The notes beneath the pieces are model-generated. The model made no database searches and was not told the origin of the DNA. It saw nothing but the letters and a program-made list of their open reading frames with translations. From positions 1-42,220 of IMG/VR virus record IMGVR_UViG_3300047157_000018: a stretch of 42,220 nucleotides of DNA, one strand, 5' to 3'. Both the position numbers and the translations under genes were made by a program. The stretch comes from a virus. The stretch's first letter is position 1, and each line of letters begins with the position of its first letter. Below, one piece after another: positions 26,401 through 33,143 of this stretch.

Positions 26401-26882
26401 TTGAACCAACTGCTGGTAACAGACCATTATGGATGTCTAATCCTAATCTTATGTTAATTGCACAGCTTAAGTCTTTCCCTATATTGTTTGGAAACACAAT
26501 AGCTAGAAGGTTAAATGCTAAAATGAATCCTCAGTTTTGTTCGTCTGATTTTGTTGGTAAGCTAGGTACTATTTCTGCTATTAGTGCTGCTGTTGGAATG
26601 GCTGCATTAGCAATGGCAGTTAAGAATGCTATTAAAGGTGTTGAAGAAGAGCCGGGTTTATTAAAAACAGTAAGTGCTGTGGGTGTTCCTTTGATTGGTG
26701 AGTTTGGAGAGGCTCAACTTGCAGGATATGTAGCAGGACCGGGACCTGCACTTGTAGATAATTTTATTAGAAAGATGTTTGGAGAAGACCCTTTAGGCGA
26801 TACAGCAGAAGATATATTTAAAGTATTTACTAATGCTGTTACTGGTAGGATAGGTACTCAAGCATTGATGGGAGATGACTAA
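23472..26882 (+). CDS. Large internal virion (ejection) protein, 1136 aa
   Basis: The longest gene (1136 aa). The N-terminus repeats NPFANFDFD / NPFASFDFS, a motif of many marine phage ejection proteins. Hydrophobic or amphipathic segments are present (about 124-165, 770-830 and 1035-1060), among long helical stretches (about 300-720). The size and place match the largest podovirus ejection protein, which enters the host envelope with the DNA (T7 gp16-like by role only; no transglycosylase motif seen). The frame is intact, unlike several replication genes, so this stretch is well sequenced. Confidence 0.75.
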   Translation: MATQFREEEENPFANFDFDSVQLEEKANPFASFDFSSAGFGEESDSLGYSFDRAMKAGGRGLSELLPRMGLDVPQGIQDYSAKLQDAGEVGMQDYVPEYQGEITQQSLKNVPGFLGEKLAENATAMGITMFGLTLGQSLMKGPGVSKLVGAGITGATAGFNYLMLLDEAVETHAAAAGKTVDDLSESELGNASFTAIQNAGLDFILPGIWARSMKKAGMPANKSLKELADNLKTTDKEKIGSMLYKGVKQTLKSSLIEGSIESAQQANMMRTSVLGTAGINPESMLTDFAVGAAGGGLYGTPASVSEATAVNRSRKADKAILDFADVQAKVKAGDKYKADVQSYSKDFDKLLAEYDNIVKDVEKGKKIDPAVIQKFAALPGTGKPFDIQTGQGKIAPPKYDVDKNVADIIPLLYNAPEETKSFLGKIKDGISELALKRSTDELGDIRKDVKTGKDMAKFMDIAGALADVQTGSGETQGITQSYDTRRHILIGKYVNRFERIRDTWVRKIPFMGEMGGSVRPAVNRYIAAKLEEKNKKPLYNLAQAESEVLSLIGANKKAILDESIVEIAQIQEEIYQELTKALGKDGLQIGYQKGYLTRSIDSAFIKKSTKNQEEFLQSLINDVGIPEPIAKQVLENVLNDVDPSIYTSEQIRAGLDQKQGLGKSSFEIERDGKWDKLDTKFRNKDTLQSIENYLLSAVSRISSAESFGANRANKYSDAITHLKKKGALNDAQVEKLWGMYDAYHNVYKKPRTANQRALTSGMKGLSTVTAVSYLGLATISSWTEPLWIPQRTGWYNMLRSAPLAAGYMLKGVMRATYAGGEGQQAMSSFGRDLLRVMGMATNPAMAERVDKLMAGDRNIVLNYFFRTPAAMFLTQYTNFVRVWTAVAGLKMIQEQYNKIDSMSANNNKLLQQELKENGLSMDDFRKIGGLANGKIQDAILDDNYLDSTFTNSKGETVAIRDVLVPWMRKITTDVALEPTAGNRPLWMSNPNLMLIAQLKSFPILFGNTIARRLNAKMNPQFCSSDFVGKLGTISAISAAVGMAALAMAVKNAIKGVEEEPGLLKTVSAVGVPLIGEFGEAQLAGYVAGPGPALVDNFIRKMFGEDPLGDTAEDIFKVFTNAVTGRIGTQALMGDD

Positions 26883-28177
26883 TGAGAAAGTGTATTGATT
26901 TAGAAAGCCAACCGGGATTTCAAAGTATTTATGCACCTCAGATGCAACAAGCTATTGACAGGGGGTTAGCTGGTCATAGTGGTACAGGTGTAGTTGATTG
27001 GGGTTATGAGCCAGTAGGACCGGACACTAAGCCGGGAAGAAAAGCAAAGACTAAACCAGTAGGAAAACTTCCTCCTACTCCTCCAGTAGACCCTAAAGTT
27101 GTTAACCCTGTGGTAACAGGCAGTGATACTTATTTTGATTATTTGTTTAATACTTATGGCACACCTGAAATGCGTGCTCTTATTAATAAATATCCTAAAG
27201 TTAAAATAACTGCTTTTAATGGTGGCGGTTATTTTACACCCGGTGAAGGACAATATGGCACAGTGTATACATCTAAAGGATTAGAAGGAGATGTATCAAC
27301 ATTATTTCATGAGTATGGTCATGCGTTAGATAATATCATAGGTATAGATTTACATAAAGATTCCGATTCTCTGGGAACATCTAAGTTTTTTATAGATGAA
27401 TTTGTAAAAGATGGTACTGATATGGGAATGATTATTGATGACAGTATCTATTGGGATTATCTGTCAAAGAATGGAATCAATTTTCCTATTACTACTAGAA
27501 GAATGTTTAATTTAAATAAAGGTTCAGACAGAAGAGACATAGAAAGAAATATGCAACCGGGAGACCATTGGAGAATAATGGAAGAGTTGCTTAAAATTAC
27601 TAAAGAAAAGGCAAGAAAAGTTAAGAATGTTAAAAACCCTGACCCTGTCAAAGTAAAGAGAGCAGAAGATGACTATAAAAAAATGAATGCTTTGTATGAC
27701 AGTTATTTAAAAAGAATTGAAGCAGTAAAAAATATAAGAAAACTGGTAATGTCTAGTCCTTTAGCTAAGTACCAAGGAGATAAGGCTGCGATTTATAGAC
27801 AGCGTGGTTCTATTGGTGACATTATTGATGCACTTACTTCTGGAGAAATTTATGATTGGCAAGTAGCTACTAGAGAAAAAATTATGTTAGGTGGACATGG
27901 ATTTGGGTATTACAACATGAGAAAAACTTCTAGTGGTAGAAATAGAAATTTTAGTATGGATGGCTCTATGTTTTTTAGAAGGGCTGAAATATGGGCACAG
28001 TTCTTTCAATTTTTAATTCACCAAGATAATACTTCTGCAAATATAATGAAGAAGTTAATGCCTAATACAGATAAAAAGTTTCAGCAATTAATTAAAGAAG
28101 CTCAAACTGCAAAGTTGCAAGTGGCAGAAGCATTTAATTCTCCTGAGTTTAATCCTAACTTGCCAATACTTAGTTAA
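26882..28177 (+). CDS. Ejection-operon protein with HEXXH metallopeptidase motif
   Basis: A 431-aa protein with HEYGHALD at residues 143-150: an exact HEXXH zinc-binding motif preceded by the hydrophobic DVSTLF. A third zinc ligand is not certain; an Asp/Glu candidate lies about 25 residues on (FFIDEFVKDG). Before it, residues 85-130 include MRALINKYPKVKITAFNGGG. It is the last of the ejection genes, coupled by TAATG to the 1136-aa gene, so it may act during entry on envelope or peptidoglycan-linked proteins, or in virion maturation. Zinc peptidase activity is inferred from the motif alone. Confidence 0.6.
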   Translation: MRKCIDLESQPGFQSIYAPQMQQAIDRGLAGHSGTGVVDWGYEPVGPDTKPGRKAKTKPVGKLPPTPPVDPKVVNPVVTGSDTYFDYLFNTYGTPEMRALINKYPKVKITAFNGGGYFTPGEGQYGTVYTSKGLEGDVSTLFHEYGHALDNIIGIDLHKDSDSLGTSKFFIDEFVKDGTDMGMIIDDSIYWDYLSKNGINFPITTRRMFNLNKGSDRRDIERNMQPGDHWRIMEELLKITKEKARKVKNVKNPDPVKVKRAEDDYKKMNALYDSYLKRIEAVKNIRKLVMSSPLAKYQGDKAAIYRQRGSIGDIIDALTSGEIYDWQVATREKIMLGGHGFGYYNMRKTSSGRNRNFSMDGSMFFRRAEIWAQFFQFLIHQDNTSANIMKKLMPNTDKKFQQLIKEAQTAKLQVAEAFNSPEFNPNLPILS

Positions 28178-28182
28178 TAAGG

Positions 28183-28188
28183 TATAAT
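28183..28188 (+). promoter_or_regulatory. -10-like box directly before a small gene
   Basis: GGTATAATAA has TATAAT at 28183-28188, only 6 bases before the ATG at 28195. As at the terminase gene, transcription would start at or next to the ATG. There is no TG extension and no clear -35, so this is weaker than the two left-end boxes. Confidence 0.4.
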
Positions 28189-28194
28189 AATATT

Positions 28195-28407
28195 ATGTAT
28201 ACAGAATTAGAATTAGAATTTTATAAAGCAGAAACAAGGCACGAAGAAAAGTTTGGTGAGCCTCCTTATTTTATGGGAATAATTAATCCTTCGGCAGATG
28301 GTGAAGAATACATTAGATTAATTGAAGATGCTATTAGAAAAAACAAGCCTGTTAATCAAGAAAAAGAAGCACCTCCTCATTTAAGAACAAATAAAGTTAT
28401 TTTTTAA
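28195..28407 (+). CDS. Small protein at the convergence point, 70 aa
   Basis: The last plus-strand gene (MYTELELEFYKAETRHEEKF, then YFMGIINPSADGEEY). Charged and helical, no family recognised. The last 11 bases overlap the end of the convergent minus-strand gene. The upstream box at 28183 could give it its own nearly leaderless transcript. Confidence 0.68.
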   Translation: MYTELELEFYKAETRHEEKFGEPPYFMGIINPSADGEEYIRLIEDAIRKNKPVNQEKEAPPHLRTNKVIF

Positions 28408-28795
28408 CTGCTTCGATTAACTTAGCTATATTAACTAAGTACATCTTAGATGCTTTGTTATCCCCACCCATGACAGTGTAAGGTTTCATTTCTTCCATTG
28501 TCTTTCGTAGTTTGTCTGTGTTAAACACTAGGCTACAGCACAACTCTCCATCCTTAACTAAATTATGTACCCATAACTCAGCCTCTGTGCTAGTTAATCC
28601 TGAGGGTTTACCATAGCTCTCTGTCTCAATACAGATGTTACCTGTAGTTGCCCACTTATCCCTCTCTGTTTTAACTTCACACTTCTTAGCACCTGAGAAC
28701 ATCTCATCTATGTGCTTCTCCCATTGCTGACCAAACTCTAGGTCTACATCAAACTTCTTTAGTTCTTTTATGTCTTTGCTCTTGTTAAGTGCCAA
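28397..28795 (-). CDS. PD-(D/E)XK-like nuclease family protein, 132 aa
   Basis: It starts with TTG at 28795, with AGGGAGAGGAA just upstream, overlapping the end of the RusA-like gene. The central part KKCEVKTERDKWATTGNICI with the later SGLTSTEAELWV resembles a small phage family with a PD-(D/E)XK-type core: EVKT gives the E-x-K pair and the Asp/Glu upstream is in WEKHIDEMF. Such proteins act as junction resolvases or repair nucleases. It lies with other replication genes. Moderate confidence; the second metal ligand is not clear. Confidence 0.62.
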   Translation of the reverse strand: MALNKSKDIKELKKFDVDLEFGQQWEKHIDEMFSGAKKCEVKTERDKWATTGNICIETESYGKPSGLTSTEAELWVHNLVKDGELCCSLVFNTDKLRKTMEEMKPYTVMGGDNKASKMYLVNIAKLIEAVKK

Positions 28796-29093
28796 GTTCC
28801 TCTCCCTTAATTTCTACGACAACATAGTTGTCCGTATCTAATCCACCAATCTCTGTAGTAACCTTAGTTACAATCTCATAGTGGTCATCTTCAATGACTT
28901 CGCCTTCTACTAATGCATCCATAAGAAACTTATGCATAGTAAATGTATAGTTATCTAAATCTCTTTTGTGTTTTGTTTTAAAGTATAGTTTGTAGTGTGG
29001 CTGTATGGTCTTGTACTTGGGCAGTGTTTGTACCCAATCCATAACAGTATCATGATAGGCTCGTTTAACATTATTCTTTTGTATGTAATGCAT
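28785..29093 (-). CDS. RusA-like Holliday junction resolvase
   Basis: A 102-aa protein with the RusA pattern: the conserved acidic loop KRDLDNYTFTMHKFLMDALV followed by EGEVIEDDHYEIV. The spaced DLDN, Lys, DAL and DD are the metal and DNA-binding residues of the RusA family, which cuts four-way junctions. It would resolve recombination intermediates or branched DNA before packaging. The ATG has no clear ribosome binding site. The start is preceded by a gap of small frames. Confidence 0.85.
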   Translation of the reverse strand: MHYIQKNNVKRAYHDTVMDWVQTLPKYKTIQPHYKLYFKTKHKRDLDNYTFTMHKFLMDALVEGEVIEDDHYEIVTKVTTEIGGLDTDNYVVVEIKGEELGT

Positions 29094-29116
29094 AGGAAAG
29101 AAATTGTTTAAACTAA

Positions 29117-29188
29117 CTAAGTGTTCCTTTTCTTTTCTCCTCTGCCTCTAGTGAACACAGGTAATGGAAGTATTCCTTTATTTTTCAT
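29117..29188 (-). CDS. Possible tiny basic peptide, 23 aa
   Basis: A short frame (MKNKGILPLPVFTRGRGEKK then RNT) with GGTGG five bases before the ATG. A further in-frame segment, MQTTRVHYA, lies upstream at 29227-29198 before a TAG, so a single longer gene with a wrong stop is possible. No function is apparent. Listed because it fills the gap and has the basic composition of other small genes here. Confidence 0.35.
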   Translation of the reverse strand: MKNKGILPLPVFTRGRGEKKRNT

Positions 29189-29227
29189 ACTTCCACCCTA
29201 TGCATAATGTACTCTGGTGGTTTGCAT

Positions 29228-29321
29228 TTAATTGTCTTCTTGTCTTTCTATGTTTAGTTTATCTTCTAGTACACTACCCTATTAAGGTAACAATAAGAAG
29301 TGGTATAATCAGTAACTTCAT
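29228..29321 (-). CDS. Small membrane peptide, about 30 aa, probable frameshift
   Basis: MKLLIIPLLIVTLIG continues as SVLEDKLNIERQEDN if the GGG after TTAATA is read as GG; as given, the frame stops at once. The hydrophobic N-terminus and acidic tail suggest a tiny membrane protein. It starts within the stop of the preceding gene (TAATG). The shift is in a G homopolymer, like the other suspected errors nearby. Confidence 0.5.
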
Positions 29322-29455
29322 TACTTTCTCCAGTCTGATTTCCAAAGTCTTGGGCTTGGTTTATTTTTTTTCTTTTGTAATTCTCTGTAGAGTCTAGCAG
29401 TCTTGTCTAGTTGAACAAGACCACTAGGTTTCTTGATTGGCTTACTTGCCTCCAC
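29321..29455 (-). CDS. Small basic protein, 44 aa, GTG start
   Basis: A frame read from GTG at 29455 (EASKPIKKPSGLVQLDKTAR, then LYRELQKKKNKPSPRLW). It is strongly basic with a helical middle. It overlaps the end of the upstream membrane gene and the start of the next (TAATG). No family recognised. The start codon is uncertain because the ribosome binding site is weak. Confidence 0.5.
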   Translation of the reverse strand: MEASKPIKKPSGLVQLDKTARLYRELQKKKNKPSPRLWKSDWRK

Positions 29456-29680
29456 TCGTGATGTCTTTATCGAGTAGTTTCCAAATAATACCGGCTGCGA
29501 TTATTCCCGCTAGTCCTGCATTACCAAGAGTCCAAACTATATCAAGTATAGAACCAATTACATTTCCTGTAAGGAAGGCTACCTTTGTCCAAAGATAATC
29601 TGTAATACAATTGATAAGCTAATCAACTTAATACCTACATCTATAGCACCATCAGCACCATTCTTTATTTTCTCTAACAT
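29442..29680 (-). CDS. Small membrane protein, about 79 aa, one frameshift
   Basis: It starts at 29680 behind AAAGGAG as MLEKIKNGADGAIDVGIKLI, reads to about 29605, and continues in another frame as TDYLWTKVAFLTGNVIGSIL, WTLGNAGLAGIIAAGIIWKL and KDITSGGK. Two hydrophobic segments are present, which recalls small holins or phage membrane proteins. The length (239 bases) is not a multiple of three, in line with a single missing or added base. Confidence 0.55.
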
Positions 29681-29694
29681 AACTTACTCCTTTA

Positions 29695-29757
29695 TTAGTC
29701 TAACATTTTTATAATGATTAGTTGAAGTGCTAAGATAAGTAATGCTGTTTCTATCAT
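29695..29757 (-). CDS. Tiny membrane peptide, 20 aa, coupled to RNR
   Basis: The ATG at 29757 overlaps the reconstructed stop of the RNR gene (ATGA). The peptide MIETALLILALQLIIIKMLD is almost wholly hydrophobic and would span the membrane once. Being so short it could be chance, but the stop/start coupling and the ribosome binding site of the next gene directly after it (TAAAGGAG) fit the local gene packing. Confidence 0.45.
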   Translation of the reverse strand: MIETALLILALQLIIIKMLD

Positions 29758-31722
29758 TCTACATCCCTCTCTTCTTCAACTAAGTCAACAAGTTCACATA
29801 CACTACCAGTACATGCTAATGATCTTAGTACCTACTGTCATATCTGTCAACTCGTACTGGCTAATCAAATCCCAGTCTACTGACTTAGGCATCTTCTTAG
29901 CTAGTTTGGTGTACTCTGCTTTAGTACAGTCTTCATAAGGTGCTTGTTGGTAGGAGTGGTCAGAGTGTGGTAAGAAACTAACACCACTGACTTCATCAAA
30001 GTGCTTGTATACCCACGCACCTACTTCCATCCACTCATGCTCTCTTACACTTACGGTCACACTAGGCTTATGCTCACAGTAATATCTTTGATAAGTGAGC
30101 CATAGTTCTAGCTGTTCGATAGCAGTCCTGTCGTTCCTAAGTATAGCACCTTCGGGTGCTTTCATTGGGAAGGTAAAGACTTTAACGCTATTAGGTTTCA
30201 TTACATCAGCCTCACAAGGTATGCCTTGGTCTTCCATGAGCTGAGCGATAGGGTCTTTAGCATCTGCTCTTACTCTACGGAAATAGTAGTCATTGTGCCT
30301 AGTGTGTATACCACTTGCACTATCTACTAATTGACTGACTGTGCCACTAGGTTTAATCGCTGTTGTTGCAGTTGCTTGACTGATACCTAGCAGTTCTGAC
30401 CAATGCTCATTTGTCTTAACTGTTTCTTTTCTAAGGTCGCTGAGAAAGTCAGGTAAACTTCTTTTACCATAGTAGCCTCTATCTTCACTGCTACCATTCA
30501 TAAAACTATTGTCCATTATACCAGTTAATGACACTCCAAGCAAGGCTTCTTCTTCTGTATTTTTAACCCATTTCGGTCTAAGTCTCTTAATGTTAGTAAG
30601 ACTTGCCTGAAATGTGCCCAGTATGGTGGCTAATCTTACCTTACGGAGCATATCTTTCTGTGTGTCTGTTGCTCGTATCACTACCTCTGTTAAGTTACAA
30701 AATTGACCATCTCTTAGGATTATTTCACTACAAGGATTACAACCAAAGTCATGCTCAGTATCTCTCCTACCTATGGATGCTACCTGTTTGATTGCCGCTT
30801 CTCTGTTAAAGATACCACGCTCACCTGACTTAGATTCATATAAAGAAGTCCACTCTTTCATAAAGATACCAATGTCTGGCTTCTCTGTATAGCATACGCT
30901 GTTGTTACTGAGTGCCATTTCCGGTGTGTCTGACCACCACTGACCTGACTTAGCGTTACGCATACGCTCATCAGTTAAGTTCGATAGAGATATAAGTGCT
31001 GACCTACGCACACCACCTACGACTACCACCTCTGCTATCTTACACATCATTCTATGACACTCATAACTTGTTAGCTTTCTTCCTACTGCACTCTTTAAAT
31101 AGGTTAGTAGCGAAGTTAAATAAGTCAAGCAATGGCTCAGGACCACTTGCTCTGCCACCAAAGGTAGCTAACCTAGAACCTTTGGGTCTAATCTTAGAGA
31201 AATCCCACTTAGGCATTTCACCATTGTATAGGTAAGTAATTAGTTTTCTAAACGCAGACTGCCATCCTTCCTTGCTGTCTTGTACAACTACTGTGTCCTC
31301 AACATCAATCATTTCTTCAGGTACTTCTGGTAGTTTGTTGAAATGACTGTCTTTCTACACTAAAGCCTACACCAGTACCATGCATGAGTACATAGAGGCA
31401 CTCATCAAATGCTTTTGGGATGGTCAACACTAAGGTAAGCACAGTTGTATCCAGCTATGTTGTTATCTTTGAGTGCCTTGCCTGAGGTCATCAATGCTCT
31501 CATGCTTGGCATAACTTCTAAGTTAATACTGCATCTTCTAGTATCTTCCTAGTCTTAGGTAATAACTCATGGTCACAGTTCTCTTTGAGATGTTCTTCCA
31601 TGAAGTCAAAGTATCTAGCAACTGTCTCTTGCCATGTCTCTCTTCTGTTCTTTATCAGGTAGCCACCTTGCATATCTGCTGAGTGCTATAAAGTTTTGGT
31701 AGTCATTGGGTAGTGTGTTCAT
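29754..31722 (-). CDS. nrdJ: Class II ribonucleotide reductase, about five frameshifts
   Basis: An adenosylcobalamin-dependent reductase that makes deoxynucleotides for phage DNA. Recognisable segments run in order: MNTLPNDYQNFIALSRYARW at the start, then LEVMPSMRALMTSGKALKDN, YNCAYLSVDHPKAFDECLYV, MHGTGVGFSVERQ, PKGSRLATFGGRASGPEPLL, NPCSEIILRDGQFCNLTEVV, SGTVSQLVDSASGIHTRHND, and the C-terminal ACTGSVCELVDLVEEERDVE with two Cys. Frameshifts fall near 31523 (lost base), 31414, 31348, 31095 and 29821 (added bases). Intact reading pieces include 31061-31312 and 29803-31161. The protein would be about 655 aa. Conserved residues continue across every join, so error in the sequence is likelier than decay. 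Confidence 0.85.
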
Positions 31723-31923
31723 TCTTCATCCTCTAGTGGTGCGATTTCAATGTCAACCATCTTATCGCCATTCTCATCATAATAATCTTTGTACTTTAAT
31801 CTTCCATTTCTATGCAATAATATTGCTGTTGTTATTCCTTTGTCATATGCTCTCTTGTGTGTAAAGTATATAGCAACTAGCACCTAGTAACATAAAAGCT
31901 AGACTTATCTCTATGTATTCCAT
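31719..31923 (-). CDS. Small membrane protein, about 67 aa, one frameshift
   Basis: It starts at 31923 as MEYIEISLAFMLLGASCYI (a membrane segment) and continues, after a shift near 31860-31870, as HKRAYDKGITTAILLHRNGR, KYKDYYDENGDKMVDIEIAP and LEDEE. The stop overlaps the RNR start (ATGA), so the two are coupled. The length (205 bases) is one off a multiple of three. A membrane-anchored accessory protein of unknown role. Confidence 0.55.
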
Positions 31924-32084
31924 TCGGTCTCCTCGAAATCCTCTAAGAATCTATCTTTCTTTTCAATAAGTTTACTTTCAAATGCATCAAGTAACTCATC
32001 AGGCTCTATCTCTAACTCATCACATATTAAACAGGTGTCATAAGTTGCAGAGATAAAAGCCTTCAGTTCTGGTAGTAGCTTCAA
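31911..32084 (-). CDS. Small acidic protein, 57 aa, TTG start
   Basis: It reads from TTG at 32084 (KLLPELKAFISATYDTCLIC, then DELEIEPDELLDAFESKLIE) to 31911. AAAGGAG is 8 bases before the TTG, which overlaps the stop of the exonuclease gene (TTTTTGA). A TCLIC cysteine pair may bind metal. It overlaps the next gene by 13 bases. No family recognised. Confidence 0.55.
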   Translation of the reverse strand: MKLLPELKAFISATYDTCLICDELEIEPDELLDAFESKLIEKKDRFLEDFEETEWNT

Positions 32085-32893
32085 AAACTTGCTCCTTTAT
32101 TGTCAACAAAATAATTAGTTATCTTGCCTGAAGGAATAGGTCTAGCATCTAAACTACCATAACAGTCCTCTTTGAATCCACAAAATGCACAAGTCATGCA
32201 TAGCTTCTCCTCTCCTGACTTAGTCATAGTAGTAGCGTTAGCTATTCTCATAGGCGGTGTATCTGATTCCATTTTATCTTTTAAGTCAACAATAAAAGTA
32301 TCAACATCTTGTTCAAGTTCCTGTTTGCACAACTTAAGAGTTGATTTGTTTTTATTTAAAGCAAGGAAGTAACCATGCTTTCTTTTGTCTCCCTTACCAT
32401 AGGCAGATAGTTGTTTGATGTAGCCAAAGCCATCATCCTTAATACCTGTCCTCAGTAAACTTGTTATCCCAAGACCACGCACTAGCAGTCTTAATGTCTA
32501 CAAGTTCGCCATCAATGTCACAATCTTGAGAGCCATTGACTCCCTCTACAGTATGTTTCTTTTGTTGGTTCTGTAGACTGCGTGTCCTGACAGTTTAATC
32601 AGAGCCACAAGCATAGCTTCTAACACATGACCTTGTAGAAAGGTAAGGTACACACTCCCATCTATCTCCTCTGGTGTGTACCCTTTCACAGTATACCACT
32701 GTGCCCTTTCACAACGACCAATGCTAGACATTCTTAGTCTTGTCTTTGGTTCATAAGGTTCAAAGGCATTCTTAATTGCCTGTTCAACCTCTCTACCACA
32801 TTGCATAGCAATAGTGTCTAGGTCTCCAGAATAATTCTTAGACTTCATCACCTCGTACACATCTGGTATTATAGTATTTATACTCTTTTCCAC
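32081..32893 (-). CDS. RecB/Cas4-like exonuclease, two frameshifts
   Basis: The start is GTG at 32893 behind AGAGGAG. The protein reads MEKSINTIIPDVYEVMKSKN, then RMSSIGRCERAQWYTVKGYT (a Cys that may join an iron-sulfur or zinc cluster). After a lost base near 32573 it continues HTVEGVNGSQDCDIDGELVD and IKTASAWSWDNKF, giving the D-x(n)-D-G-E-x-V-D-I-K core of PD-(D/E)XK nucleases. After a shift near 32445 it runs DDGFGYIKQLSAYGKGDKRK to a C-terminal Cys cluster (LCMTCAFCGFKEDC). About 270 aa. It acts on DNA ends, probably for recombination or host DNA breakdown. Confidence 0.8.
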
Positions 32894-32897
32894 TTTC

Positions 32898-33143
32898 TTA
32901 CTCCTCTCTTGTTGTAATTTCTATTAGCCGATTTAAATACCATTGTGCTTTCTTTAAATCTTCTAATCCATTCTTCATTTTGTAGCGAGTTACATATTTT
33001 ATCACATTGCCTTCCAGAAAACTCATGTTTTTTGAAGTGATATAATCAATGCACTCTATCCCTTGTGTGTAATGCTCTGGATTGATGTTGTCTTTCTCTC
33101 TGTTCTCATTCCATTGCACTTTAATCTCATTAGTGGGTGTCAT
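32898..33143 (-). CDS. DUF3310 / SaV-like small protein
   Basis: An 81-aa protein with the pattern of this family: DNINPEHYTQGIECIDYI, then FLEGNVIKYVTRYKMKNGLE and DLKKAQWYLNRLIEI. It is common in phage replication regions; the name nucleotide kinase used in some databases has little support. It is coupled to the polymerase gene by a 14-base overlap and has a strong ribosome binding site (GGAGGAG). Confidence 0.88.
   Translation of the reverse strand: MTPTNEIKVQWNENREKDNINPEHYTQGIECIDYITSKNMSFLEGNVIKYVTRYKMKNGLEDLKKAQWYLNRLIEITTREE

Noticed and set aside
29164-29397. A hydrophobic open frame on the plus strand
   Set aside because: It is the reverse complement of the small minus-strand genes, has no ribosome binding site, and would be the only plus gene inside the minus block.
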